Assembly: GCF_000002235.5 (NCBI RefSeq)
Contig: NW_022145555.1
Span: forward strand, 710,001 to 774,000
Reading direction: 5' to 3'
Length of the DNA: 64,000 bases
Source of the DNA: Strongylocentrotus purpuratus
Lineage: Eukaryota > Echinodermata > Echinoidea > Camarodonta > Strongylocentrotidae
Part shown: in pieces, positions 23,073 through 36,700 of the stretch
How the letters are laid out: each line of letters opens with the position of its first letter
Position numbering within the stretch: the first letter of the stretch is position 1
The notes under the pieces: generated by a model
The model's database searches: none
The model's input: the letters and a program-made list of their open reading frames with translations, nothing else
What the model was told of the DNA's origin: nothing
Translations under genes and position numbers: made by a program

Positions 23073-24860
23073 GGATAATGATGACGATGATGATGCTGAT
23101 GATAATGATGATGATTTACAATATGTTTCTTGTCATTAGCATTCATTTTCATATCATGTTATACTACATTAACATTATTTTGAATTAATACTATTATCAT
23201 CTATATTGTATCGAGCTGAAAACAAATATCATTTGCACGAAGAAAACAAAAGAGGTATTCTTTGTATTTTTGTTTTGAGGGAAAGAAATGATACTGAACT
23301 GAACTGAACTGATGGCGATGATGTTCATGATAATGATAATGGTTTCAATGAAAGAAATATATACAGGGATGATCAACTATTATCACAACATTTGAAAAGT
23401 TTACACAGAAATGTTACCTTGCATGTACATCATTTTGTATAAGAATTCTAAGATTGACAATGCTTTTAAATATATCCTAAGAAAGCATATTCTGATAATA
23501 ACATCTCGTTTTGTTTTTTTTTACTTTGGCTTTAAATGAGTAGGCCTATAGAGGAAACAATTCCATAGCTGACGTACAGCTGTGTGTAGTTGATCTATAT
23601 GTACAATTAGTAATTTCGGGTTGAATAGATGAAAGTTAGAGGAAACGGGTAAAGTGTAAAAGTAAATGGTGTAATTTATAATGAAAACAGAGTTTGAAAT
23701 AAAAGTGAGAGCATATTATTTAAATATTTAAACATGAACAGTAAACTTTGTAGTGAATTCAGGGTGAAGGCGAAGTGATATATGCTGACCGGTAGTACTA
23801 GTATTTGACTGTGGGGCTAACCTAGGATTTAGGATTAGGGTTAGGATTTAGGATTCAGGGATCGAATTAAGTTGATTGATTGATTTATTCGACCACGGCT
23901 TCCAACATACAACACTATACAATAATAACAGATCAAAAATAAGTCAGCTTGAACAGGATAGACTAACCCACGAAAGCTCGAGGGCTTCCAGTAGGGGCCC
24001 TATACAGACATCATAATTTATGTATAAAATGAATAAGTTAAAATAGTAATATTTACAGCCAGATATAGAAAATTAAAAGAATTACTATATGGGATGACTC
24101 TTCTGGCTAGATCTAGCTGGAACCGCTCCTGGGGGGGGGGGGGGCGAGCGAGGGGTTGGGGGAGGGGGGGGGGGGGGGGTACATTTCGGGCAGTAGCTGG
24201 AGCTAGACTATGATCTTACGTACAAGGTATAGGTAGTGTACAGTACGCGTATGAAATGGATGTGTATTACATTAAAATGCAAAAGCATTGCCATAATCGC
24301 ACACGTTGTGTTGCAATATTTGTTTCGACCGGAGCCGTTCAACTGTCGCAACTTCTTCTGAAATTATAACTTGTGTCGAATATTCAAGCGTAGGATACTG
24401 CTCGTCGTGAACGTGTTTCAGCCCAGCTCAGTCGGGTCGAACTGCATGGTAAGCGGTAAGTATAAAAACTAAGTTAGGAGAAGAAAACAAAATTCACCGA
24501 ATATGCCACTGTGGCACTGCACTGGTACTAGTATACAAATATACAGTGAGTGATTTCAAGTTGTACTGCTACTGAAGAAGAAGTTCGGTGGGCGCTTGTT
24601 CAGTAAGGTATCCAAAATATGACACTCCAGCGTGGAGATACCCTACTAACATACCCAAAATGAAGTAAATATTCTTTAAATGTCCAAATAAAGATCATCA
24701 GTTAAAAATTGTTATGTTTATTACCTGTTTCGTGTCAATTTACTTGTTATTTTTAGAGTATTTTTCAGAAAAAACAATGATATTAGGATACATTTTTTCT
24801 CAGGTTTCACGGCAAACCGCTGCAGAACTCTGTGTTGAGGCTGGTGTTGAGCTATCGATA

Positions 24861-24885
24861 ACGCGCATGCACGCGCGCACGCGTG
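24861..24885. other. Alternating purine-pyrimidine tract
   Basis: 25 nt of strict purine/pyrimidine alternation (ACGCGCATGCACGCGCGCAC then GCGTG), a sequence type known to favour left-handed Z-DNA. It lies about 1.6 kb upstream of the NFX1 start codon in a CpG-rich patch. Confidence 0.7.
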
Positions 24886-26513
24886 ATCGGTATCGTCCTT
24901 CTAAACTGACCGTCGGTGTTGGAGCTCGGTTCAGCAGCCTTTCCATACTCTCAACACCAACACCGAACACCGTACTTGAAATCACTCGATTACACTCGAG
25001 GATCTAGCTGAAACTATTCGCATAAAAGAAACATCAACTAGTACTATTCTCCCGAGGGCCATCAGCCCGAGCGAGAAAAGTTCTTATGATGTTCCTGAGT
25101 GCGAATAGTTTTAGCTTGTTCCGAGAATGAGTCATTTTATATTTGTTTTATATCCCTTCCATCTGTATTATTCCTTGTACACTTCTGTAATAACATGAAC
25201 CTTTACTCACATTCACATCTACATTCAGATCGGAAAGAAATAAAGAAAATTGCACGGCTCAAATGAAACATTATGTTTAGCTGGCGCTAGTGTAGTGCAG
25301 TTATTGCACAGCGTAAATTGCATATGGCTTGAGCGCCGTGACACCGCGGGAGTTGACCGCGTGGAGGCATTTGAAATCATGTACGCGCTCGCTGGGAAAA
25401 ATGCATACCGTAGTTCAGAACAACATGCATGCGCTTTTTTATTGTGACATCACACATAGTCCCTTTCCTATGCGTGACGTCAGCAATAAAAAATGAACTA
25501 TTCCGATGTAGTCGGCAAAAAACGTTTTTTATAGTAAAACTATTTGTTTTCTTGTTGTGTACACTTCTAATGCAACAATCTTACGACAAGGGATATAATA
25601 CTTAGTAGCCACTGGCAGTGACTGGCAGTGCAGTACATCATTCTCTCAATCAATTGTGAATGGACTATCATTGTGTCAGATTCATTCAAGCACGATGCTA
25701 TTGGATGTTGGAATTAAGGGGCAGGGTGACTAATGATTCTAAATGATGAAAAGTCATCCCGTCAATTAACTGGAGGTCGGGCTCTCGAGCTTCGACGCCT
25801 TCGGCATCGGTGCCGGAGCTCGGAGCTCCCTGGAGGAGTTACCTGTCGATGTGTTTACAGTAGGGGCGCTGGTCCGAGAATAAGGATCGTATACAGGATT
25901 GTCTTCGTAAATGCGGACAGACACGTCCGTAAATAAGTATTGTCTGCATTTGCGTGGATGATTCTTATTTCCGATCTGCGCAATGGCAATACGAAAAACA
26001 GATTCTGCAATGATTTTCTTGATGCAATTCACATTGACTCAGTTATAAGCGATAAATCCTTGGGGAGACGGAAAACCCACTGGGGTGAAATGGGGGTATT
26101 TTATTACGTGTAATCCGTTTTTCGCATTGCCAGTGTGCGGATCGGGAACCCGAAACCTGCAGAGCGTCAGAGACCAAGTGCGCAAAACAAAGTGAGTGAT
26201 CAGACACCGTATCCATAAATGTACTATGTAGCAGCATTAGTATACTTTTTGTGTAGTAAAGTTTAGACGACCTCTATTGATTCTCAATAACACCACAGTA
26301 CGAAAATCATCAGAATTAACTCGAAATCTGTACTTTACTCTAAATTTTAGTTACAATTGATGACATGATGATGCAAAACATGACTGTGTACACATGTATC
26401 GACTGTATGTCCAGACGTGTCCATGACTACCAAAATGCACGCTTATTCACTGGCCTAGTTTATACTAGAACATCATTTTCTTTTTCTGTCTTGTTATTCC
26501 GTTCTAGCCCTAG

Positions 26514-27789
26514 ATGGCAGCCTCAGAGGGCTCTGAGTCTGCATATAACAGAGGAGGAAGAGGTGGAGACGGAAACCGTGATAAGGAAGAGAAATCATCC
26601 TCGAGCCAACACAGGATGGATCAGAGAAGTCACCAGCAACGACATGCACCGTCCAGGAATCCTGGGCGGAATTATGATGATAGGTATCACCAAGCAGAGC
26701 AGGACAGTCGAGGGCATTACAGAAGAGATCAGGATGGTATGAGGGACTATGGATACAGCGAGAGAGATGGCGGAAGGAATCACAATCAGGACTATGGCAG
26801 ACAAGGCCAAGGAGGCTATGGTGGAGAGTATTTTAGTTATGGCGGTCATCCGACCGGGCAATTTTACCAAGCAGATCAAAGGGACGATAGAAGGGGGTAT
26901 GACGACAGATACGGCCCTGGAAGGGACCAAGGAATGGCTCACCGAGGTGGAAATCAACAGACGAATTGGACGTGGGAGGACAGCCGACAACCTCAGAGAG
27001 GCGGGAGAGGGGGCGGGAGAGGAAGAGGAGGTGGGAGAGGAAGAGAGGGTGGGAGAGGAAGAGGGGGTGGGAGGGGTAGACAGGACTGTTCAAAGGGATC
27101 GGACAAAGGTGCTGTGGAAGATGTTGAGAGCCACAAAGAAGGACAGCGCTATTCAGACAGCCATGAAGATGGGGGAAGGGGTGTGAACCGAGGCAGGGGA
27201 GGGGGAAGACAAAGGGGAAGAGGGAAAGGGAATAGGGAACAGGGTGGATCATACCAAAAGGATGATTACAGAGAAAACAGACAAGAACAATCCAGATCGC
27301 AATCGAGAAAGCCAAAAGAATACCCTGACAGAGATTCTTCCAACAATGCCAGTCGAGACAGGAGCGACGTTGAAAGATTAACGTCTCGTATACAAGGTAC
27401 CAGATGGCAAGATAAGAAGGACGACGGGCAGCGAGATAGAAATCGATACAGAAGCAACTCTAATGAGAACCAAGATGACAACGACAGAGACAACCCAAGA
27501 AACCGGTCCGCTCCAAACCAGAGAGGAAAAGGAAGTGGTCCAGCGAGCAAGCAGCAGAACCAGAAGGGGGCCAGGAAACCGTTTCCAAAGAAGGTCCTCA
27601 AGGCAGGCAGCTCAGAAACTCAGACAGGGTCCCTCATTGAGCAGCTCTCGGCAGGGTCCTACGAGTGTCCTGTGTGCTGTGACCGGATCAAGTGCGAAGC
27701 CAGGGTCTGGAGCTGTAAGACGTGCTTTGTTGTCTTTCATCTGGGCTGCATCAAGAAATGGGCCAAAAGTCCTTCTGCATCCGCTGAAG
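26514..27789 (+). CDS. NFX1: NFX1 exon 1 (RGG region, start of RING)
   Basis: 425 codons plus one nt. Charged, Arg/Gly/Asp/Ser-rich and probably disordered up to residue 380. The RING-type finger then begins: [36 protein letters not shown]. Donor is gtaaga. The acceptor-like tctag at 26503-26507 just upstream suggests a spliced 5' UTR; a candidate donor (AAAGTGAGTG) lies near 26190. Confidence 0.95.
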
Positions 27790-30700
27790 GTAAGAACCTG
27801 CTCTTAGCAGGAGAGGAGACGGATGGGGAGGGGGGAGGGCATTTGTGAGTGAATGATGGGTAAGGGGTATTTTCTTCTGTGATAAATCCATACAAAATTT
27901 CAAAATGGAGTAAAACAAATTCTCTAAATTCTCTCAAATTGTCTAATCTACCAAATTCACTTTTCCCGTCTTTATAATCAGATGAATTTTCCTCTGTAAT
28001 ACAGGCTAAATTTGTGGGGTGTTTCATAAAGCTGTTCGTAAAGTTACGCATGACTTTACGAATGGCTTGTATATGAAAAGCCAAATGGGATGCTCAATCA
28101 TTATTGATTTTTATGCCTCCGTTACGAAGTAGCCGGAGGCATTATGTTTTCGGGTTGTCCGTCCGTCCGTCTGTACATACATGTAGGTACGTCCCGTTCT
28201 CGTGATCGCGTTATCTGAAGAACCAATTGATGGATTCCTGCCAAACTTTGGTCATGTATGTATCTTGCAGAGTCAAAGAACTGATTAGATTTTGGGGTCA
28301 TGAGGTTAAAGGTCAAAGGTCACAGGGCTCATTATGTATGCAAAAACAGCTCGTGATCGCGTTATCTCAAGAACCGAGTGATGGATTGCTGCCAAACTTA
28401 AGTCATGTATGTTACTTGCAGAACCGATGAAGTGATTAGATTTTGGGGTCACGAGGTCAAAGGTCAAAGGCCACAGCGCACATTATGTATGCAAAAACAG
28501 CTCATGATCGCGTTCTCAAGAACCGATTGATGGATTCCTGCCAAAATTAGGTCATGTATGTTACTTGCAGTGCCAATGAACTGAGTAGATTCTTGGTTCA
28601 TAAGGTCAAAGGTCAAAGGTCATGGGCTCATTATGTATGCAGAAATAGCTTGTGAACACATTCTCATTAGAACTGACAGATGGATTATTATTTAACTCAG
28701 GACATCTTGCAGAGCCAATAAACTGAGTAGATTTTAGGGTCATGAGGTCAAAGATCAAAGGGTCATATATGTATATATTTACAGTTAAAATATGTTAATT
28801 TTAACTGTCTTAATTCGGATTTACTTTCCGTTAATTGTGGCGTTCCCCAAGGCTCCATTTTAGGCCCACTGTTATTTCTTTTATACATAAATGATTTATC
28901 CAATTATTGTCATTTATTCTTTTTGCAGATGACACAAATATGTTTTGCTCTCATAAGAAATTAGAATCATTAGTGAATATTTTAAATTGTGAATTACACA
29001 AAGTTTCGAACTGGTTTAAGTGTAATAAGCTCTCATTAAACATAAGAAAAACACATTTTATGCACTTTAAACACTATAATTCTCATTTGACTAATTTCCG
29101 TATTAATATTAAAATTGATAATATGGCAATCGAACAAAAAAGGACATTAAAGTTTTTAGGAGTTTTTATTGACGAAAATTTAACATGGAATGATCACTTA
29201 CATTATGTATCTATGTGTATATCCAGAAGTGTTGAATAATAAATAAGTTAAAATTTCTTTTGCCCCATACTACGTTATTTTTATTGTATAACACACTAGT
29301 ACTTCCATATATAACATATTGTAATATTGTTTGGGCAAATTGTGGTGTTACCAAACTTAATTCAATTCTTTTATTACAAAAAAGGGCATTGCGTATTTGT
29401 ACTGGATCTCTTTTTTTAGCCCACACAGACCCATTATTTCAGTTAAAAACCTTAAAAGTCACTGACTTACATACTCTCCAAGTTGCAATTTTTATGTTCA
29501 AATACATGAATAAGCAACTGCCACCTTCATTCGATAATTTTTTTGTTCATAATAATACAATTCATTCTTATCCAACTCGTATTTCTGAGAATTTTCATTT
29601 AACTAACCCCAGATTTTTGATTACACATAAATCAATCAGACACCATGGCCCCGATTTATGGAACAATTTATCTCAACTAATTAAATCATGCTCGACCCTT
29701 TATTCTTTTAAAGCGACACTAAAACGTCACATTACATCCTCATACAAAATCGTTATTCATTAAACTTCGTCTCTTAATTCGAATATATTTTTAATTTATT
29801 AATTCTTAAAATACAATAGTATTGTATTATAAACATTACATACCAGAACCCTATTCGCACTTGCACATGCACTTTCACTGCACCCACTTGATCAATTTCG
29901 TGTGTACAACTATATTTTTTGAGAGTTTGCCGCTATTCTCTCGAGGCCGCCATCGATTTCAAGCTTACCGCTCATGATGGCGGTCTCCTGCATTTTCTGT
30001 AATTTATCTTTCTTTTTTTCTTTTTTTTTTCATTGAAATTATATTTGTGTTTGTATGCATCTTATTCAATGTACTTAAAAATGTATAATCATGTAAAATG
30101 AAGAAATATTTGTTACTTTATGTATATGATTATGTTTCATTTTGAAAATGCAGAAATAAAAATAAATAAACAAATAAACAAATATGAGAAATTGCTTGTA
30201 ATCACGATATTCTGAGAACCTGTTAATGGATTACAATTGAACTTGAATTCGAAAAATGTGTTCTGTTTTGGTTTGTAAAATTGCTCTATGACGGAGGCAT
30301 CATTTTCGACTGCCTGCAGTCGAATTCCATCTAGTTATTTATTAAGTTGAACTGTGCAGATGTAGATTAACATTCTTATTATAACAAATATTTTTAATGC
30401 AAAGTATATTTTTTGCCATAATTTAATTGAGGTTATTGGAAATATCATTAACAAATTTGGGCATCCTGTCTGGCACTTCATATAGAAGCCGTTCGTAAAA
30501 TCATGCGTAACTTTACGAACTCTTTATGAAACACCCCCTGGTCTCCCGTAGAAAGTAGAAACACACTGAATTATGTTTTACCCTTGTATATCTGACAGGA
30601 ACCGATGGCTGGCAGTGCCCAGCGTGCAGAGGCATCGAGATCAAGATCCCGCACGTCTACTTCTGCTTCTGCGGGAAGATGAGAGAGCCCGCATGGGAGC

Positions 30701-33700
30701 CGGGGGAAACCCCCCACAGCTGTGGGGAGGTGTGTCGTGGTAGTCGCCCCACCTCCTGCCCCCATGCCTGTAACATTCTATGTCACCCGGGTCCATGCCC
30801 ACCGTGTCCGTCCAATGTACAGAAATCCTGCAATTGTGGTGAGTTGGCCCTAAAGGGGACTGACCCATCAACCCCAAGCTGTTTTGCTCTGTATGTCTTG
30901 GTTCATTGAATTTTAAAATGTCAGCTGTAATTTTTACTTTTATTTAGAGATATTACTAGTTTGTATTTAAAAAAAATACTCTTAAGGTAAAAGTGACTTT
31001 GGAATAAACTACAGTAGTTGATGGTCTGATATGCTCAAGTAGTTAAGTTTGAGATATGTTCGTTCAGGCCTTGATATGACATTTGAATGGCTTGTGTTGA
31101 TTGGCTTAATGCTTCCTTTGTTCAAAAGCTGTGATTTTTGTACACCAAGTACATTTCACTCAACTATTTGGCAAGAAGTGATACAGATTTTTAGGGGATA
31201 ATATACATGTACGTACTAACAATGGCCCAAACGCTTACTCCCTGATCTCTGTGTTATAAGATATAGAAGTATAAGGTGCACTATCCGTATGTTGTATATA
31301 TTTGCCACATTTAAACAAAATAAAAGCAGTTTAGTGTCTTGTGTCCAAATACAGTATTTGCCGGCGATAAGGCCGCACCGCCGCTTAGGCCGCCCCCCAA
31401 CTTTGACATTTCAAAGAGGAAAAAAAAGAAGAGAAAAAAAAAAAAACGGACAAAACAAAATAATCGTAATTTTCTCGTAAAACCCTTTTTTTTTTTTTAC
31501 AAACTGATACCAAATTCATCAATATTCTTATAATTTACCGGAAGTTTAGCTAAAAAGGTGATCGCGGGCAGATTTGGTGTCCGATATATACCCCTACCAC
31601 AATGTACGGTGTAATGCGAAACTCCATGAAATGGAAAACAAAATGGCGACTTCGGATGGATGCTTCACGGCAGCTCTGTTAAATGGTCCCTTCCTTTACT
31701 TTTGCAATGCGTTGGCACGAACTTAGATCAAGATCTATCAGCAAATGTTGGTTTAGCAGTTTATTTTGGATCATGTCAACAATGCAAGATAAAATTGTCG
31801 GTAAGATGTGTTGAAATGTCCTGTACCATAGTGGTATAGTTATTGTACCGTTCGTAGTCCCATATGTGTTTAGGGAATTTGTAATACTGTGGCCTTTACG
31901 CCGGCAAATACGGTATACATAATTTTTTTCTGATATTTTAGGTAAGAGCCAGCAGACAGTGAGGTGTGGTACCCAGAATGAGATTCGATGTCAGGAGAAA
32001 TGTGGCAAGCCGTTGAACTGCGGAAGACATACCTGCGAGGAGATCTGTCACAGAGATCAGTGTAGCCCTTGTGAAGAAACCGTTCTTCAAGGTCGGTATA
32101 ATTCTATCATAATACCTGGGGGGTGTTTCACAAAGAATAAGATCAACTTTAAGTTGGACTTAACTATGGCAGGCCGTTCATGCCACTGTTTGCTCTCACC
32201 ATTTACTGGCTGTGGTCTCTGAAGGGACTTACAATTCATGGTCGCAAATCTACAGAATTTACATTTGTTGATAATTCATTTTTGAAGGAAAAAATATTAT
32301 CTAAAGATCATAATGGTGATAGCACACAGTAGCATGAATGGCGTGCCATAGTTAAGTCCAACTTAAAGTAGATCTTAGTCTGTGTGAAACACTCCCAGTA
32401 CTAGTAATAAATAAATAATATATATGTATATTTATATAGCGCAGTTACTTTGCAAACAATGCAAAGGTACTCAACTGGGCTTGATAACATTCACTCTGCT
32501 TAAGTTGAGCTGTCTGAAGGTACTCATTCATTCCTGGTACCTATGTACATGTACCACACCTGTGTGGAGAGTGGCAGATTCATGGCTTGCCGAATGACTT
32601 TATGCAGAGATCGGTATGTGTATCATCCATCATATGAATCGTTGTCCACCAACTTATCCACCGGTCCATGATGCCCTTCACTTCTGCCCAGTTATCAATC
32701 ATTATTCTAAATTCTTTTAACCTATTGCTTACGGAAACCTGGTGGTCCCTGTATTAAAGGTAAAGACCAGTATTGGAAACGCCCCAATTTCAAAAAATGA
32801 AATGGAAGCTCTTATTACCAATCATGTGAAAGAATATGTTTTGAATAATACATGATGATAACAAATTTGCCGGGAAACCGCCTACTATTTGATATATTTG
32901 GTAAATTAGTTTATCTATTGGACTGTGAGAGATAAAAACACACCTGTCGCGCTTGTGTGCGTAGTCCAATATACATCTTTCTGTGTACAGTGCTTGTAAC
33001 TTTATGAAGACTGGGTCAAATTTCTTTTCATTTTGATGATTCCAAAACCTTGCAGTACATCTATGCTAGATGATCAACCTTTTCTGATCGATTTCACAAC
33101 GTTTCTTCCACAATGCAATCACATGACCATAACTGGTCTCTAGCTTTAACACAAACGGAATAACATACCTGTTTCCAGGTTTTTCCAAATACGCTCTCAC
33201 AGTCTCGGTTCTGTAGAATAAATCGCAAATTATTTGCAATTGATATCAATCACAGCTATGTACATGAACACGTATAGGACACTGCAAATTTGCAAGTGAT
33301 TGGAGGACTTGTGATGGGTTTTGATGAAGACGGAGCCCAGGGGGTGTTTCACAAAGACTAAGATTGACTTTAAGTTGGACTTTCTTTCACAATGCAATCG
33401 CAAGACCATACTGGTCTTTATCTTTAAGCCTATGGGAATAAGATAATGCAGTAGTTAACAGGTTAAAACACTGTATTCTGTGTACTATTCAAATCCAGTC
33501 TAACTTGCTTTAGTGACCACCTGTATAGAAAGACCATCTGTCTGTAAAGACCCATTTTGTTTTGTTTCTTGAATACTGTTTCCTGTTGAAACCTGTACTA
33601 AAATAATCTTTACATAAAGACCACCTGCCTATAAAGACCACGTTTCATGTTCCCCTTGATCCCTTGAATGGTATTTGTTTACAGGTTTCATTGTAGTATC

Positions 33701-36700
33701 GGATTCTATATGCTCATGGCCAATGAATGCTTTAATATCAAAGATGGTTGTCTTCTCTATTCTATTTCAGAATGTTATTGTGGAGGAGCAAGCAGAGAAG
33801 TGGAGTGTAACCAGGAAGTGTCGTCCACTGGCACCGAAGGCAGCTATTCTTGTTTGACAATATGTGACAAGTAAGTAATAGAAAACGCCAAGGTGGCACC
33901 AAGTAGATTTTTTCCATATTCCCTGTTTACCATACTCATTTATTGGCATATGGAAAAAGGATACATCTTTTTTTCTTCGGGTGAGGGGGGGGGGGGGGGG
34001 GGTTAAACTCTTCTTTTTGAGAGCAGTTACTTTGTTGTTCCTGACAAGAAAGATTGATTTAAAGGCCATCTGTACTAGTTTGGCCAGGAGGGATTAGAAC
34101 ACATAGCGTGGTCACTGACAGGTGGCTATCTCATCAACTCAGCTCTCAATTAACATAAGAAAAAGAGGATCATGGGGGACCAATGGTCACCGCTTAGGCA
34201 TTGTTTTCTATATAGAAGGAGCAAGTAGCTACAAGTAGTACAATTGGGCTTTATGAGTGAATGCTCTAGGGCTCTATGTGTTTTTCAAATGTAATATTTT
34301 CTGTATTTGTGAGGCATCTTTGATACTGAATGCCTCATTTCTCTGCTCTCAATATATCCTTGAAGGCCTTTGGACTGTGGTCATCACAACTGTGAAACCC
34401 CCTGCCACGTTGGTGAGTGCCGACCCTGCAGCCGCGACCCCGCCCGTATCACCCACTGCCCCTGCGGGAAGACCCCTCTCTCGTCCCTGGAGGGGGTCGA
34501 GAGGACCTCCTGTATCGACCCTATCCCCACCTGTAAGAACGAGTGTGGGAAAAGCTTTGCATGTGGTGGTACAGGTAAGTTCAATTAGATTCAGTTAATT
34601 GACACCATTCTCTAATTTGCAGAGAGGAGAATGGTTCTCATCCATGCCAGTTTCATTGGACAAATTCTGAAATCTGGAAGAACAAGTGTGGGAAGAGCTT
34701 TATTGTTTGTTGGTACAGAAAAGTTCATATTGATTCAGTCGATTGAACACATATTTGTGTTGCTGTTTAGCTACTTGTCATATCTACATTTAAAACATAC
34801 TAGGTTATAAGCAATACCCACCCTATCATGATCCAACCAACTTAAAATGACAACCAAACTTGGTGCTGAATACGAATGCTTTTAAGCCTGCATTCAGAAG
34901 CTTCCATAATTATTCGTAACTATAATGAAGATAAACATCTTTTAAGAACAAGATGTGTACAAATTGTTGAATGTATCTTGTATTCAAATAGAAGGAATCA
35001 ATGACATCAACAAGTATTTTTTAAGTTAATATTGTGCGAAATGGGTTTTTGTTTTTTCACCCAATCACTCATTTTTATGTTGGTAAGATTTACTTACCGC
35101 TGTAGAAGCTGTAGCAAGAAGGACTTTAAGATTTGCACGTCGACAGCTTTGACTGCAACATGTGACATCATTTTAAGGCACTGCGCATGCGTCACGTCAT
35201 CTCAGTTGGCGATCGAGAATGCGTCAACCTTGATTTTCCTAAATCTAGTACGGCACTAGTATTCCGCGTGCGCATAAAATATACAGTTCCTCAGGTAGAC
35301 AAAGGAACATCCCTTCCCTGCTATTATGTAAAAATGTGTAGAACAGGTGTCACATGCATATTCACCTGTTCTACACATTTTTACATAATAGCAGTGAAGG
35401 GATGTTCTTTTGTCTACCACAGCAATTGTTGAGGGTAGAATGAGGAACGGGACATTTTGTCCTCTTTCTTTGTCCTTCATGTTAATAGTGATACTTCCTG
35501 CATGCATGTATATCGTCGAGTGCAATCTTTAAAAAAATCTAATTGTAGTCATCATGGGCAGTTGAGTACGTTGACACGCATGATCAGTCGGCGTTCGTCG
35601 TGTTCTCGTCCACTCAATCTAAAAGTCCTATTAGAAAGCATCTTTGGACCATTATGTGTGCTGTCTGATCTATGGCATGATTAGTTAGTCAAAAAGAACT
35701 CTTATGGAAGTAATCCAAAAGCAATTGAAACTCATCAGTGGTTTATCAGCGGTCTATTTTAATAAATTTACTGATTTTTTTTGCTATCCCTTTATTCTCT
35801 TGACCTTTCACCTTCTTTAGGAAGTAATCCTTTAAAGGTACTTAGTAACATTGTGATGGTTGATTTCACAAATCTGTTGAATCAGGATGCAAAACACGTA
35901 AAATTATGTGTGTAAGTATGGATTATCCAACTACGATGCCCCAAATCCGAAATTAATTCACGCAATATGAAGATTTTTAACAAAGTTCGACAGGTTTTCG
36001 AACGGGCGTCGATGGGAGGCGCTTCTGAATCTAAATTCTCCCAACCATTTTTTAATTTTCCCAACCGTTTTTCCATGAAAAAAAAAGACATAAAAACAGG
36101 CTATAAAAACCTGTCAACACTTAAATGTCTGGAATGGAATGTAGAGCCATTTTATTGCTTTGTGAGATTTCCATTCACCTAAAATGTAATTAAATTGTAA
36201 TAATATAGTTGGGAGAATTAAGGAATCGATTGGATCAGTTTTTCCCAATTTGTACCATGAATAATGGTCCGTTTTCGCTCAAATTTTCAGATTATTTTTA
36301 ATTGTACATCTAGCATTGAAGTCACTACCTTAGCACCACTATCTCTCATCTGAACAATGTTACAAAGTCCCTTTAAGCAGTTAAATCAGTGGTCTATTTT
36401 TTGTCAGTCTATATGTATTTCTTGGCATCTCTTCATTCTCCTGACCTTTGACATCTCATCTTTCACCTTTGCATTGCACCATGACAGTCAAGCATATATG
36501 TGAGCAGCCTTGCCACTCTGGGCCATGTCGACCCTGCGAGAAGACCACGAACGCCAAGTGTCGTTGCGGACATCGGTTCGTCGACGTCTCTTGCAAGGTG
36601 ATACAGGACAGCATCCAATCACAGGGTAGCATGTCAGAGGTCGTCTGTGACAGGAAGTGCACCAAGAAGAAGCATTGTGGGAGACATAAATGTGGGCAGT

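Larger units (their letters stand above)
13496..26513. other. Intergenic region between ABCG and NFX1
   Basis: A 13-kb divergent intergenic region. No open frame here shows a recognisable domain or exon-like splice context. It contains the repeats listed separately. Between them, 16920-17740, 19110-20900, 23080-24110 and 24190-25700 look like plain AT-rich DNA with short microsatellites. The last kilobase (25.2-26.2 kb) is more GC- and CpG-rich than its surroundings, consistent with a promoter area for NFX1. Confidence 0.6.
28016..30539. mobile_element. Outer inverted-repeat element (interrupted), NFX1 intron 1
   Basis: Left end (28016-28098), GGGTGTTTCATAAAGCTGTTCGTAAAGTTACGCATGACTTTACG..., is matched by the reverse complement of the right end (30460-30539) over about 80 bp. 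The original interior is split by the CCTCCG element, which is itself split by a LINE. Confidence 0.85.

Noticed and set aside
23821..23870. TTAGGATTAGGGTTAGGATTT, telomere-like words
   Set aside because: Only a few degenerate units, not an interstitial telomere array of note.
25766..26032. 88-codon minus-strand frame (DVSVRIYEDNPVYDPYSRTS...)
   Set aside because: It looks mildly protein-like and lies in the CpG-rich area upstream of NFX1, but I recognise no family. It has no convincing splice context, and GC-rich promoter DNA often yields such frames.
26595..27601. Several frames of 110-160 codons on both strands
   Set aside because: Shadows of NFX1 exon 1. The frame at 26514 alone continues into the RING finger and splices in phase with exon 2.
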